64,000 nt of DNA, taken from Rudanella lutea DSM 19387. Lineage in GTDB: Bacteria; Bacteroidota; Bacteroidia; Cytophagales; Spirosomataceae. The stretch spans positions 3,863,694 through 3,927,693 of the forward strand of contig NZ_KB913013.1 in NCBI RefSeq assembly GCF_000383955.1, in the 5' to 3' direction. Shown piece by piece: positions 7,865-17,658 of this stretch; within the stretch, counting starts at the first letter, position 1, and every line of letters begins with the position of its first letter. The notes under the pieces were generated by a model, which worked only from the letters and a program-made list of their open reading frames with translations, made no database searches and had not been told where the DNA came from. The position numbers and the translations under genes are program-made.

Positions 7865-7897
7865 CAAAACCTGGCATCTCTAAAGGAAATGCCAGGT
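7865..7897 (-). terminator. Terminator of the minus-strand ECF-FecR-SusC-SusD operon
   Basis: ACCTGGCAT (7869-7877) pairs with ATGCCAGGT (7889-7897). Read on the minus strand, the stem is followed by TTTTGTCATTTT. It lies about 50 bp past the stop of the susD-like gene. Confidence 0.6.
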
Positions 7898-7949
7898 CGG
7901 AGTCAGGTATGGAAACTACTCAGTAATACCGGATGAAGGGCGCAAAGCT

Positions 7950-9848
7950 TTACCAACCGGGGTTTTGAAGCAGGGTGGGCGTACGCTGTAGCTCACTCTG
8001 CATAATGGGGAACAGGTAGTGGCGTGGGGCCAGAAATACCCGGTTTTCGATAAAGAAACGGCGCATCTTGTACTTCTTCGTGCCAATCACAATTTTGCCG
8101 TTGGGGTCTTCTACAGGCCGCATTCCGTTGACCATCCGTTGGGTTTTGGGGTAAGGCCATGCCTTTTGCGAACGCTCATCGTTGGTGCTGCCAGCCGATT
8201 GCCAGTTTTGCTCTTTGGCCAGTTCGGTTTCCGCGCTGGGCTCCAGATACAGGCGTGTCGTCCAGATCCGGTTGTTTTCGTAAAACAGCTCGACCCGGCG
8301 CTCGCGCTGAATGTACTCGCTCATGAGTTTCTTGTTGCTGACGGCCTCGGGCGCAATGGGTGCCATAAACGACCGCTTGCGTACCTGATTGAGCAGATCG
8401 GCGATTTCGGCGTTGGGGCCGGTGGTTTCGTTCACGCCTTCGCAGTAGATGTACATGAACTCAGGCAGTCGCCAAACGGGTGGGCCGTTGATGGCAAAGC
8501 TCTTGTCGCGGTTCCACGACTCGCGCAGGATTTTCCGCAGGAAGTAGCCCGTTGTGGTTGAGTTGGTTGCGCCCACGCGGTCCGATCCCTCGGCGGTATT
8601 GATCACCTTGCCTTTAAACGTAGAGCCGTGATACACAATATCGCGGTAGAAACGGGGGTCGCGCTTCACGCTCTCGTAGGGGTTTTCGTCGTCGTAGCCG
8701 TCGGCCTTGGCGCGGCTGTCGTACACCGGGTAGCCGTATCCGTTTGGCGCAATGTACTCGTACTCATCAACCTGCTCCTGCACGGGCATCTGGCGCGCAC
8801 TGCCGCCCGAACTGGGTGGGTACACGTCGCCCTGCCAGTTGTTGTCTTTGTCGCGGGTCACGAAAAAGACCGCTTCTTTCTGGTAGGCATCCATGCTGTG
8901 GTACAGGTCCCAAAGGCGGGCATACACCTTCGAGTTGTTGTTGTTCACCCCGGCATCGTCCTTGAAGTCGCTCGCATCGTGGCCAACGTACAGGCTGTAG
9001 CGGGGAATTCCATCGGCTTTGAAGTCGAGTACGGCCTTGGCGGCATCGCGGGCCTGCGCCCAGCGGGTCTGGTTGTAGCTGTATTCCGATTTGAACTGCC
9101 GGGTATCGCCGGCCAGTGTACCGCCGTTCCAGAGCGGAGTGGCCGCCATCCAGCGGGCCATGGCTTTCAGACCCAGACAAGCCCCTTTGTCGATACGGCC
9201 GAAATCGGTGCCGCTCCACAAACCCGGCACCCGGGCGTAGGCCGAATCGCAGTCGCGGGCAATTTTGCCGACAATCGAGTGAAACGACTCCTTCTTGAAG
9301 TTCATCGGGTCGGTAGCCTGTACTACCCGGTCAACGTACACAATTTCGCCGTACATGCGGGCGGCCAGGTAATGGAGGTAAGCGCGCATGAAATACACCT
9401 CACCAATCCGTCGATCGAGATCGCCCTCCTGCAAGGGGTTGTCGGGGGTTTTGTATTTACGAACGCCTTCCAGAAATACGTTGGTCTGCCGGATTTTGCT
9501 GTACAGACCGTTCCAGTACTGTCCGCCGTCGCTACGGTCGGGCATGGCGTTGGGGCCCCAGTCGCCCGAGTTAAATTTGTTCGTAATACCGCCTTCTACC
9601 GTAGATCCTTCGCACTCATCGGTCGCGGGTGCGGTCGAGAAGTGGACAAAATACACCAGCGGGCGGTTGGCGGCTTTTACCTGCGCGTATATGTCGGTAA
9701 CCAGCTGATTGGCTTTCACGTAGCGGGTAAACACCTGTTCGGCATCAATCTGATCGTCGGGCCGACGTTCGAGAAAGTCATCCTGGCACGAAACCAGTAC
9801 CAGCGCGAAGAACAGGAAAAGGGTGGAGAATACGAGGGTACGCTTCAT
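7950..9848 (-). CDS. SusD/RagB-family nutrient-binding outer-membrane lipoprotein
   Basis: 632 residues. The lipobox VLVSC (Cys about residue 21) ends a hydrophobic signal peptide, so the protein should be a surface lipoprotein. Family features are the early FLERRPDDQIDAEQVFTRY, repeated TPR-like helices with FMRAYLHYLAARMYGEIVYVD (about 155-175), a C-terminal RRVELFYENNRIWTTRLY segment and the ending LLQNPGW. SusD proteins cap the SusC porin and bind the ligand. It lies 12 bp downstream of its SusC partner. The start is the ATG at 9848 rather than 9860. The ligand is not predictable from this sequence; no glycan-degrading enzyme is nearby. Confidence 0.9.
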   Translation of the reverse strand: MKRTLVFSTLFLFFALVLVSCQDDFLERRPDDQIDAEQVFTRYVKANQLVTDIYAQVKAANRPLVYFVHFSTAPATDECEGSTVEGGITNKFNSGDWGPNAMPDRSDGGQYWNGLYSKIRQTNVFLEGVRKYKTPDNPLQEGDLDRRIGEVYFMRAYLHYLAARMYGEIVYVDRVVQATDPMNFKKESFHSIVGKIARDCDSAYARVPGLWSGTDFGRIDKGACLGLKAMARWMAATPLWNGGTLAGDTRQFKSEYSYNQTRWAQARDAAKAVLDFKADGIPRYSLYVGHDASDFKDDAGVNNNNSKVYARLWDLYHSMDAYQKEAVFFVTRDKDNNWQGDVYPPSSGGSARQMPVQEQVDEYEYIAPNGYGYPVYDSRAKADGYDDENPYESVKRDPRFYRDIVYHGSTFKGKVINTAEGSDRVGATNSTTTGYFLRKILRESWNRDKSFAINGPPVWRLPEFMYIYCEGVNETTGPNAEIADLLNQVRKRSFMAPIAPEAVSNKKLMSEYIQRERRVELFYENNRIWTTRLYLEPSAETELAKEQNWQSAGSTNDERSQKAWPYPKTQRMVNGMRPVEDPNGKIVIGTKKYKMRRFFIENRVFLAPRHYLFPIMQSELQRTPTLLQNPGW

Positions 9849-9860
9849 GAGTTGAGGCAA

Positions 9861-12800
9861 TTAAAAAGTAATGTCGAGACCAAAGTTGAACACCTTCTGC
9901 ACGGGGTACCAGGAGCCATCGCCTTCGCGTACTTCGGGGTCGATGTCGGCATCTTTCAGTTTATCCCAGGTAAGCAGGTTGAGCCCCTGCGCGTACACGC
10001 GGGCCGTTTGGAGGTGAATGCGCTGCAACAGCGGTTTAGGAATGTTGTACCCCAGCTCAACCGTTTTCAGGCGCAGGTACTGTGCGTCGTACAGAAACAG
10101 GTTGCTGAACGGGTTTTTGTTGTTGGTGTGCTCGCCAAAGTGCAGGGCCGGGTAGGTAGCCGTAGCGGCTGTGGCGGGTGTCCAGCGGTTGAGGTGCATG
10201 GGTTTTACCTTGCCGTACTTATCCTGCGAGAACAGGGGGAAGTCGTACACGGCCGGGCCGCTCAGCTGCACCGAGGTGCGGGAGGCCCCCTGGAAAAGCA
10301 TGCTGAAATCGAAGCCCTTGTAGCGCGCGCCTACGGGCAAGCCAAACATCAGTTCGGGGTTGCGGGGGTTGCCCGTGGCAACGCGGTCGCCGAGGTCGTT
10401 GATTACCCCATCGCCGTTGATGTCTTTGTACACCACATCGCCCGGCACCAGTTTGCCCCAGGGCTGAAAACCGGCTCCGTTGTTGCGGCCGTTAAGCTCG
10501 GCGGCTTCGGCGGCATCGCGCACAAAATGATCGACAATGTAGTTGAAGTGTTCCCCAATCCGGCGGCCGGTATTGGCCCGGTCGGGCATGGCGTAGGGCA
10601 CTTCGTTCATAAACACAATCCGGTTGCGGGCGTAGGTCAGGTTAGGCCGTATAAAGTACGAGAACCCTGAACCCAGATTGCCCGACCAGCCCACTTCGAG
10701 GTCGATCCCTTTGTTGTCGACAATCCCCGAGTTGATGTACGGCGCACTTTTGCCCACAATCGTCGGGAAGCCGAGCTTGGTGTTGTCGGCCAGATCGGTG
10801 ATGATGTCGTAGCGGTGCTCTTTGAACAGATCGACCGTGAAGGTCAGGTTGCGGAACAGGGCCAGGTCGATACCGATGTTTGTTTTGCGGGCTTTCTCCC
10901 AGCTCAGATTGGCATTGGCGAGGTTGCCTTCGCGGAGGCCGCCCCCCGCACCCGAGCCGAAGTTATCCGTCCCGAAGCTGTAATCAGAGCCACCGCTGTA
11001 GTATTGGAGGTACACAAACCGGGCGTCGTTCGGAATCCGGTCGCTACCCACAAGCCCGTGCGAAGCTCTGATCTTGAAGTTGTTCACCCAGGGCAGGTTG
11101 CTCATGAATTTCTCGCGCGAGACGACCCAGCCCGCCGATACCGCCGGGAAAAAACCGTACCGCTTGCCTTTGGCAAAGTTCTCGGAGCCGTTGTAGGCCG
11201 CGTTGATTTCAAACAGATACCGGTCATCGTAGCCGTAGGTGATACGGCTCGTGAGGCCCTGATACACAAACGGAACCTGATTGTCGATCACCCGCTTCGA
11301 CCGGTTGGCCAGCACCAGACCTGTTACGTTATGATTGCCAAAGTTGCGCAGGTATTCCAGCTTGAGCTGCGTGTACGAACGGCCGTCGCTCGGGTTGCGG
11401 CTTGAGGTGTTGCTCAGCGTCTGATCGGAGTCGTATTTGTTGCCCCGCTTGTAAATGCCGGTGTAGATGGCCGGGTTGCGGTACACATCAATACCGGCGT
11501 CGGGTTGGAGTGTCGCGTAACCGGGGTACACGCGGTAGCCTTCCGAGTACGTGTTTACCTGCCGGTACACCCAGATGCCTTCGGAGGCATCGTAGCCAAA
11601 CAGACCTTCAACTTTAAGGCCCGGCGTGATAAAATCGAGGTGGCGGCCCAGCACAAACGACCCGTTGAGGTAGGTGTTTTTCTCGTTCAGGAAACCCGTG
11701 CGGCTCAATTCGCCGAGCATGTTGAAGCGGTAAATCTGGTCGCCGAAGAGCATTCCAAGCGGGTTGTTGACCACCGACCGGCCATTGGCGGGGTTATCGT
11801 TGGCGGGCAACACAATGGGCAGATACGGCGGCTGGGTGTTGGCAATCTCGACAATGCGAGAGGCTGTGGTTCCCGGCGCGGTGCGGTCGGTGATGCGGGC
11901 CGCGAGATCGAGCCGGGCGTAAAAATCCTTCGTAATGTCGATGTCGATATTCGAGCGGAAGTTGTACCGCTTAAATACGGCCTGGGTGTTGTAGTTGCTC
12001 AGGTCGGTATGCTGGTAGTTGCCATCCTGCCGGAAGTAGTTGGCCAGCACAAAGTAGCGAGCCTTACCCGACCCTCCACTGATGTTGAGGCTGTGGTCCT
12101 GCTGCTTACCGGGCTTGAAGGCGTAATCGAAATAGTCCCAGTTATAGCCGTTACCGTCGGAGTTGTCGCCCACGGCATTCCGAAATTTCTGGATAGCCTG
12201 ATCCGAAAACAGGTTGAGCGTGGCCGGGTTAACACCCGGATTGTTGTTCACGATGGCCTCGTTGTAGAGCGTGGCATAATCAGCCGAGCCGAGGTAGTTT
12301 GGGAACTTAACGGGCTGGTTTACACCCATCGAGGTTTTGAAATTGACCAGAGCCCGGTCCTGCACTTTGCCGCGCTTAGTCGTAATCAGGATTACCCCGT
12401 TGGCCCCCCGCACCCCAAACGGAGCCGTCGACGAGGCATCTTTCAGAATCGTAAACGTTTCAATTTCCGACGGGGCCAGGTAGTCCATGCTGCGCTCCAG
12501 TCCGTCGATAATCACGATAGGGGCCTGATTGCCGTAGGTACCCAACCCCCGAATATATACGTTGCTTCGGTCGACACCCGGCTCACCCCCGTTGAACTGG
12601 TTGGCAAACAAACCTGGCAAGCGTCCGGCGAGGGCGTTAGTGAGGTTGGCCGTGGGGCTTTGCTCCAGGTCGCGGGTCGAGATGGTCGCCAGCGAACCCG
12701 TGAGGGTGGCCTTGCGCTGCGTACCGAAACCTACTACCACCACTTCGTTCAGGGTCTGGTTGTCGGGTTGTAGGGTCACGGTCAGGTTGGATTGCGAACC

Positions 12801-13388
12801 AATCGTAACCTCCTGTTTTTGGTATCCCAGAAAGCTGAAAACCAGAATGGTACTGGCGTTCGGCACGTCGATTTTGTAGCTACCGGTAGCGTCGGTGTTG
12901 GTACCGCGGGTGGTGCCTTTCACCACGACGCTCACGCCGGGCAGGCCCACGCCTTTTTCGTCGAACACCTTACCGGTCACCGTAATATCGGCTGCGGCAA
13001 GTGGTTGTTCGAGGCCGGTGGGGGGCAGGCTCGGCAGGAGTTTGGGCTCCGGCCGGGAGAAAATAATTTGCCGCCCCGACACTTCAAACTGGATGTTGCG
13101 CGGTTTGAGCAGCCGGTTCAGGACGTCTTCCAGGCGTTCGTTGCGGGCTACGAGCGTGATCTTTTCGTCGGCCCGAATCACCTTCGAGTTAAACACAAAC
13201 TTGACGCCGGCTGCCTGGCTGATCTCGACAAACGCCCGCTTCATGGGTGTCTGTTCCAGACTGATGCTGATGCGCTGTTCGAGCAGCTCCTGCACGGCGC
13301 TACTGGCCAAATGACTCCCGGCCATCAGCAGCAAGGCCATGAAAACCCGTAGGGCTGTCATTCGGGTAGAGGTGTAAACCTGTTTCAT
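9861..13388 (-). CDS. SusC/RagA-family TonB-dependent outer-membrane receptor with STN signalling domain
   Basis: 1175 residues. Order: signal peptide (about 1-31), STN (secretin/TonB N-terminal) domain (about 35-110, QRISISLEQTPMKRAFVEIS), a carboxypeptidase-regulatory-like beta-sandwich (about 133-210, GKVFDEKGVGLPGVSVVVKG), the plug with LNEVVVVGFGTQRKATLTGS (about 213-232) and YIRGLGTYGNQAPIVIIDG, and a 22-strand-type barrel ending FNFGLDITF. The STN domain is the part that contacts FecR, which fits the fecR gene immediately upstream. It forms an operon with the SusD gene (12 bp gap). It imports an unidentified ligand with TonB energy and signals ligand presence to the sigma factor. Confidence 0.93.
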   Translation of the reverse strand: MKQVYTSTRMTALRVFMALLLMAGSHLASSAVQELLEQRISISLEQTPMKRAFVEISQAAGVKFVFNSKVIRADEKITLVARNERLEDVLNRLLKPRNIQFEVSGRQIIFSRPEPKLLPSLPPTGLEQPLAAADITVTGKVFDEKGVGLPGVSVVVKGTTRGTNTDATGSYKIDVPNASTILVFSFLGYQKQEVTIGSQSNLTVTLQPDNQTLNEVVVVGFGTQRKATLTGSLATISTRDLEQSPTANLTNALAGRLPGLFANQFNGGEPGVDRSNVYIRGLGTYGNQAPIVIIDGLERSMDYLAPSEIETFTILKDASSTAPFGVRGANGVILITTKRGKVQDRALVNFKTSMGVNQPVKFPNYLGSADYATLYNEAIVNNNPGVNPATLNLFSDQAIQKFRNAVGDNSDGNGYNWDYFDYAFKPGKQQDHSLNISGGSGKARYFVLANYFRQDGNYQHTDLSNYNTQAVFKRYNFRSNIDIDITKDFYARLDLAARITDRTAPGTTASRIVEIANTQPPYLPIVLPANDNPANGRSVVNNPLGMLFGDQIYRFNMLGELSRTGFLNEKNTYLNGSFVLGRHLDFITPGLKVEGLFGYDASEGIWVYRQVNTYSEGYRVYPGYATLQPDAGIDVYRNPAIYTGIYKRGNKYDSDQTLSNTSSRNPSDGRSYTQLKLEYLRNFGNHNVTGLVLANRSKRVIDNQVPFVYQGLTSRITYGYDDRYLFEINAAYNGSENFAKGKRYGFFPAVSAGWVVSREKFMSNLPWVNNFKIRASHGLVGSDRIPNDARFVYLQYYSGGSDYSFGTDNFGSGAGGGLREGNLANANLSWEKARKTNIGIDLALFRNLTFTVDLFKEHRYDIITDLADNTKLGFPTIVGKSAPYINSGIVDNKGIDLEVGWSGNLGSGFSYFIRPNLTYARNRIVFMNEVPYAMPDRANTGRRIGEHFNYIVDHFVRDAAEAAELNGRNNGAGFQPWGKLVPGDVVYKDINGDGVINDLGDRVATGNPRNPELMFGLPVGARYKGFDFSMLFQGASRTSVQLSGPAVYDFPLFSQDKYGKVKPMHLNRWTPATAATATYPALHFGEHTNNKNPFSNLFLYDAQYLRLKTVELGYNIPKPLLQRIHLQTARVYAQGLNLLTWDKLKDADIDPEVREGDGSWYPVQKVFNFGLDITF

Positions 13389-13463
13389 ACGCGGAAAAGA
13401 GTGGAAATAAGGAACGTTTTAGGTTGGTTGTACGGAATTAAAGGGAGGTTGATGGAGGGTCTT

Positions 13464-14576
13464 TTATCGGCACCCGCGCGACTGAATGATGATCTTACCG
13501 TCGATCACTTCGTAGCGCGCTTCAATGCCTTTGCAAATGATAGTCAGCTTGTTGTTCAGGCTCTCGTCGGCCAGCGAGGCCGTGAGGGCGCAGTTTTGCA
13601 GCACATCCGAATCGTAAATGATGTCGATACCATACGCTTTCTCGACGCGCTGAAGCACCTGCTCGACCGGTGTTTCGTCGAACTCGAAATTGTCGGCGGT
13701 CATTTCCCGATCAATCACTACGGGCTGATCGGCGAGTTTTTTCTGGAACGAGGTCGTTTCCCGCGAGAACTGAGCCTGCTGGTTGGGCGTCAGCGAAATC
13801 ACCCGTCGGTCGATGCGCTTGTTGTTGCCCGAGGTCAGGTCGTGTCGGGTGTACACCGATACTTTGCCGGTGCGAACGGTCACGGTCAGGTCGCGCTTGC
13901 CGGGGTAGGCCGACACCCGGAAACTCGTGCCGAGTACGCGCGTCACAATGGCGTCGGAGTAGACCCGAAACGGGCGTTTGGGGTTTTTGACCACCGTAAA
14001 GAATGCTTCGCCTTCCAGCGTCACGTCGCGGGTGGTATCGTCGAAGGCGGGTGTATACCGTAGCGTCGACCGGGGCGACAACATCACCTCGCTGCCGTCG
14101 GGCAGAATGATTTGCAGGGCGCGGTTGGTTTTATTGGTGAAAAACGAGTCGCCCTCGGCGGTTTGCCCGGTTTGCAACGACCGGTGGGCCGTCGGCTGCG
14201 GACTGCGTAGGCCAAACCACCAGCCCAAACCCAGCAGGAGCACCACCGCGGCTGCACTGGCCCAAGCCATAACCGGCCGAAACCGGTACACCCGTGTCGG
14301 TTGCGGCTCCGATTGCCCACCAATCCGCCCCAGCATCTGTGCTACGTCGTGTTCGATCTGAGACTGGCTGACGTCCGGTTGCAGTTCCGAAAGACTGAGA
14401 ACGATTTGCCGGGCCAGCAGCACATCGGCCCGTCGCTCAGGATGAGCCGCGAGCCATTCCTGCCAGAACGCATCCTGCCGGGGCGTAGGTGCAGTCACCC
14501 ACGACCGGAAAGCCGGGTCGAACGTAAAATCGTCAACAGAGAAGGTAGAATAATCGGGCATAGGATAGGCGTTCAT
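13464..14576 (-). CDS. FecR-family anti-sigma factor
   Basis: 370 residues: an N-terminal cytoplasmic part that should bind the ECF sigma factor, one transmembrane helix (about residues 104-124, VMAWASAAAVVLLLGLGWWFG), a periplasmic FecR domain (about 140-270; LPDGSEVMLSPRSTLRYTP, VTLEGEAFFTVVKNPKRPF, VLGTSFRVSAY) and a C-terminal STN-like DUF4974 domain (about 300-370). It relays the state of the SusC receptor to the sigma factor encoded 98 bp upstream. Same order as the second set at 20.8-27.5 kb. High confidence in family and role; the signal is unknown. Confidence 0.92.
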   Translation of the reverse strand: MNAYPMPDYSTFSVDDFTFDPAFRSWVTAPTPRQDAFWQEWLAAHPERRADVLLARQIVLSLSELQPDVSQSQIEHDVAQMLGRIGGQSEPQPTRVYRFRPVMAWASAAAVVLLLGLGWWFGLRSPQPTAHRSLQTGQTAEGDSFFTNKTNRALQIILPDGSEVMLSPRSTLRYTPAFDDTTRDVTLEGEAFFTVVKNPKRPFRVYSDAIVTRVLGTSFRVSAYPGKRDLTVTVRTGKVSVYTRHDLTSGNNKRIDRRVISLTPNQQAQFSRETTSFQKKLADQPVVIDREMTADNFEFDETPVEQVLQRVEKAYGIDIIYDSDVLQNCALTASLADESLNNKLTIICKGIEARYEVIDGKIIIQSRGCR

Positions 14577-14674
14577 ATCCCGTTAGGGGAAACGCCTGTG
14601 CAGATACTGCCTTTTTTCTGAAATTTTTTTGGGAGGGGAGGCTGAACTGGTTTTTTCAAGAACGCCCCAATCGC

Positions 14675-15277
14675 TCAATTACTCAACAAAAGCAGCCACA
14701 GCAGCCAAAATTGGTCGGAAGTGACCTGCCGCCGGATAAACCGGAATGCTTCCTGAAACAGGTTCGAAACGGATTGTTCCGAAATACCCATGATTTGGGC
14801 AATGGCGGCCCGGTCCATGTTATCAAAAAACCGGAGGTAGATAGCCTCACGCGAGCGCCGGGGTAGCTCGTCGAGTAGCTGCCGGATGCGGGCGTTGCTC
14901 AATTGACCCGTTTCCTGTTCGATGAGCCGGTCTTCGGGCGAAAAGGAAGACTCGGTTGCGGCTTCATCGGTAGAAAGCAGGAGCGTGAATCGGCTTTCGT
15001 GCAGATAGGTCTGGTGCAGGAGCCGACGCAGCACCGTCATGAGGTAGGGCTTCACCTGCCCGCCCGCGAGCGACCGGAGGGTATCGCGCCGGTTCCAAAG
15101 CTCGACAAAGGTATCCTGGATACAATCGCGGATATTGTCAGTGTTGCGGGTAAACCGGCTCCCGTAGTGCAGCAGGGCGGGGTAATGCGCCGACATCAAC
15201 TGGCCCAATGCCGTGGTGTCTCCGCGCTGAAAGCGGTGCCACAAAAGAGCATCATCTACGAAGTTGGCCGTCGACAT
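14675..15277 (-). CDS. ECF RNA polymerase sigma factor controlling the SusCD operon
   Basis: 200 residues. Sigma-70 region 2 spans about 25-95 (RFTRNTDNIRDCIQDTFVELW) and region 4 about 125-190 (RREAIYLRFFDNMDRAAIAQIMG, then SEQSVSNLFQEAFRFIR as the recognition helix). The FecR-linked ECF type is common in Bacteroidota. The C-terminus ends in a short hydrophobic run (FWLLWLLLLSN), seen in many sigma factors of this group. It heads the minus-strand sigma-FecR-SusC-SusD operon. The next gene upstream, a pentapeptide-repeat gene, is on the same strand with a 121 bp gap. Confidence 0.92.
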   Translation of the reverse strand: MSTANFVDDALLWHRFQRGDTTALGQLMSAHYPALLHYGSRFTRNTDNIRDCIQDTFVELWNRRDTLRSLAGGQVKPYLMTVLRRLLHQTYLHESRFTLLLSTDEAATESSFSPEDRLIEQETGQLSNARIRQLLDELPRRSREAIYLRFFDNMDRAAIAQIMGISEQSVSNLFQEAFRFIRRQVTSDQFWLLWLLLLSN

Positions 15278-15398
15278 AGGGCAGAGGGAGACTAAAACGC
15301 TCCAAAATATGAACTTGTTCGGAATAAATAGGCTAATTTATATAGTATCTGCCCCCATTCTTATACAACGGGCCAAATCGATTAAGCCAAACAGCTTC

Positions 15399-15974
15399 TC
15401 AGGCCTGAATCACGATGCCGTATTTCCGCAACAGTCCCGGCACACCGGTAAGATTAAATTGCGCTTTGGTCAGCGTATTGGCCTCCAGATCGATGGTGTA
15501 ATGCCGGGCTGTGCGTAAGTCGGCTTTGGTGAGGTTGGTTCGCTCGAAATGGGCGTTGGTCAGGTCGCAGTCGTCAAAAACGGCGAGGGTCAGGTCGGTT
15601 CCTTCAAAGTCAACGTTTTTGAGCGAGCAGCCCGTAAATACGGTTTTCTTCAGCTTTTTGCCCCAGAAAATAGAGTAATCGAGAGTACATTTCACAAAGG
15701 CCACCTCAAACAGAAAATCGCCCGCTTCGCTGAAATGCACACCCATAAGTGCACATTGCTCAAACCGCACCGGTTTCAGCGCGGCTTCTTTCAGTTTTAC
15801 CGCCGACCAGGTGCAGCCCACAAACGTACAATCGACAAACTCCACTTGCCGCAGATCCGTCTCTATAAACTGGCAACCCCGAAACAGGCAGTCGATGTAC
15901 TCAGCCGGGCCGAGTGTACGGCCGCTAAAATCTTCGTTGGTAAAGGTAAAAGAGTCGAAGGTTTCGGGGTTCAT
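15399..15974 (-). CDS. Pentapeptide-repeat protein
   Basis: 191 residues made almost wholly of A(D/N)LxX-type pentapeptides: repeated (C/A/S)xF and (D/N)L/F steps such as VDCTFVGC, FTGCSLKNVDFEGTDL and FDDCDLTNAHFERTNLTKADL. This pattern builds a right-handed quadrilateral beta-helix. Length and cysteine-rich steps resemble Qnr-type proteins that protect DNA gyrase, but the family is broad and function cannot be told from sequence. No signal peptide. It sits between the sigma factor and an MFS gene, all on the minus strand, separated from the MFS gene by a tandem-repeat palindrome. Confidence 0.85.
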   Translation of the reverse strand: MNPETFDSFTFTNEDFSGRTLGPAEYIDCLFRGCQFIETDLRQVEFVDCTFVGCTWSAVKLKEAALKPVRFEQCALMGVHFSEAGDFLFEVAFVKCTLDYSIFWGKKLKKTVFTGCSLKNVDFEGTDLTLAVFDDCDLTNAHFERTNLTKADLRTARHYTIDLEANTLTKAQFNLTGVPGLLRKYGIVIQA

Positions 15975-15998
15975 ACCGGTGCATCCTGAGTTAGACTG

Positions 15999-16160
15999 AA
16001 ATGGGTAATGAATAATGTAGAATGGATAATGTATAGTGTAGAATGGATAATGAAAAATGAATAATGTATAGTGTAGGATGAATAACGAATGGGTTGATAA
16101 TCAATAAAAACCTCATTTTTCGTCATCCATTATCCATTTTTCATTCTTCACTCAACCATT
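15999..16160. repeat. Long AT-rich heptamer palindrome between MFS and pentapeptide genes
   Basis: About 16000-16090 is a run of degenerate heptamers (TAATGTA, GAATGGA, TAATGAA, TAGTGTA). About 16117-16160 holds the complementary TCATCCATTATCCATTTTTCATTC. Centre: GGGTTGATAATCAATAAAAACC. On the minus strand it begins directly after the MFS stop codon (16163-16165), in keeping with the family's habit of abutting stop codons. Confidence 0.65.
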
Positions 16161-16162
16161 CT

Positions 16163-17407
16163 CTATTCGGTGTAGTCGAGATTCTTGCCGAAGGTTTCTT
16201 CCAGCGCCGACAACGCCCAGAACGCCAGCACAAAACCGATGGCTCCTACTACGGCTCCGGCCCCAATAACCCCGATTTGCGGTTTGAGCATCTGAAAGGC
16301 CGGGATACTCAGCAGGGTGGTAGCCCGTACGTTGTTGGCGACGGAGGTGGTGGCCGTAGCCCGAAGGTTGGTGCCGAAACTCTCGGCCGTAATGGTCAGA
16401 AACATGGCGATGTAGCCAATGCCAAAGCCCAGTCCCAAACACACCAGATAGAACGTCTGCGCGGTTTGAATGCCACCGTATAGGTAAACGAGGCAGAAAA
16501 GCAGGGTGAGGCCCATCATCAGGCCCACCGCCTTTTTGCGCGACCGAAGCCACTGACTCAGAAACCCGCTGAACAAATCACCGATAACCATGCCGATGTA
16601 GGTGTACATGACGCACCGGCCGGCCTGAATCTCGTCGGTAATGCCCAGTGCCTTACCAAACTCGTTACCAAACGTAGCCAGCAACCCAATCACAAAGTAG
16701 GTTGGTAGCGAAATACCCATGCATAACACGTAGCGGGTAAACCGGTTACGGTCGGTAAAAAACGCGCTGAAACTGCCCCGTCGGCGGGTAGCGCCCTCCA
16801 CCATGCGCTTGTACATGCCCGATTCGAGCACGCTCACCCGCAAGAGTAGCAACCCCAGCCCCAGCCCACCCCCGATGAAATAGGTGGTGCGCCAGTCGAA
16901 CAGCTGCACGGTCAGGAAAGCCACCACGGCCCCCAGCAGGCCCACGCTCGCTACAATCGACGAGCCGTAGCCCCGCAACTCTTTGGGCAAAATCTCGCTC
17001 ACGAGCGTGATACCCGCGCCCAGCTCACCGGCCAGGCCCAGCCCGGCCACAAACCGCAACCAGGCGTATGTGCTCGGGTCTTCTACAAAGCCACAGGCAA
17101 TGTTGGCGAGCGAATACGTCAGAATACTTCCAAACAACACCGACAACCGGCCGCGTTTGTCGCCCAGAATGCCCCACAAAATGCCCCCGATAAGCAAACC
17201 CGCCTGTTGGTAATTGTAGATGCTACCGCCCATGAGCGACACCCCCCGTTCATCGAGGCCGAGGTCTTTCAGGCTGGGTACCCGGACAATATTGAAGAGC
17301 AGCAGGTCGTACACATCGACAAAATAGCCCAGCGCAGCCACCCAAACGGGCAGGGTAAACAGCGGCCGGAGCGAGGTAGCGGGAGCATTAAGCGTAGAGG
17401 AATGCAT
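16163..17407 (-). CDS. MFS transporter, paralogue 1 of 3
   Basis: 414 residues with about 12 transmembrane helices. The MFS loop 2-3 motif is GDKRGRLSVLFGS (about residues 81-93). FVDVYDLLLFNIVRVPSLKDLGL in helix 1 and its following loop is shared with the other two MFS proteins at 18.5 and 29.6 kb. The family looks like the metabolite:H+ / sugar-phosphate-permease branch. It probably carries an organic acid or sugar released or processed by the neighbouring exported proteins; the substrate is unknown. Divergent from the NIPSNAP gene (251 bp between starts). Confidence 0.88.
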   Translation of the reverse strand: MHSSTLNAPATSLRPLFTLPVWVAALGYFVDVYDLLLFNIVRVPSLKDLGLDERGVSLMGGSIYNYQQAGLLIGGILWGILGDKRGRLSVLFGSILTYSLANIACGFVEDPSTYAWLRFVAGLGLAGELGAGITLVSEILPKELRGYGSSIVASVGLLGAVVAFLTVQLFDWRTTYFIGGGLGLGLLLLRVSVLESGMYKRMVEGATRRRGSFSAFFTDRNRFTRYVLCMGISLPTYFVIGLLATFGNEFGKALGITDEIQAGRCVMYTYIGMVIGDLFSGFLSQWLRSRKKAVGLMMGLTLLFCLVYLYGGIQTAQTFYLVCLGLGFGIGYIAMFLTITAESFGTNLRATATTSVANNVRATTLLSIPAFQMLKPQIGVIGAGAVVGAIGFVLAFWALSALEETFGKNLDYTE

Positions 17408-17658
17408 AAGGTCGGAATCGGAAAGTCAATCTTACGGCTTTTTGGGCAATACTCGTTGTGAATAATGGGTGAAATCGGGCAACTGGTTCGTGATTCTCAA
17501 TCTTAACCGGCGTGTCAGTAAGGGGCCTGGAACCGGAGCTTGCCACCGGGTGCAACCACCGAAAGACGAAAGCCGGTAGATGGCGTCAAAATACCCAATT
17601 AGACTGAGTAAAAAGGGGGATTGTGCCTCCCTTTAGGCATATAACCTAATTGGACTTG

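Noticed and set aside
8628-10670. 680-codon open frame on the + strand
   Set aside because: It is antisense to the SusD/SusC genes; its residues are low-information Val/Gly/His-rich and match no family. High GC at third positions opens such shadow frames.
11505-12773. 422-codon + strand frame
   Set aside because: It is a shadow of the first SusC gene, with no start context or family resemblance.
17408-17650. Known riboswitch upstream of the NIPSNAP gene
   Set aside because: The stems do not match the conserved cores of TPP, cobalamin or SAM riboswitches as I know them.
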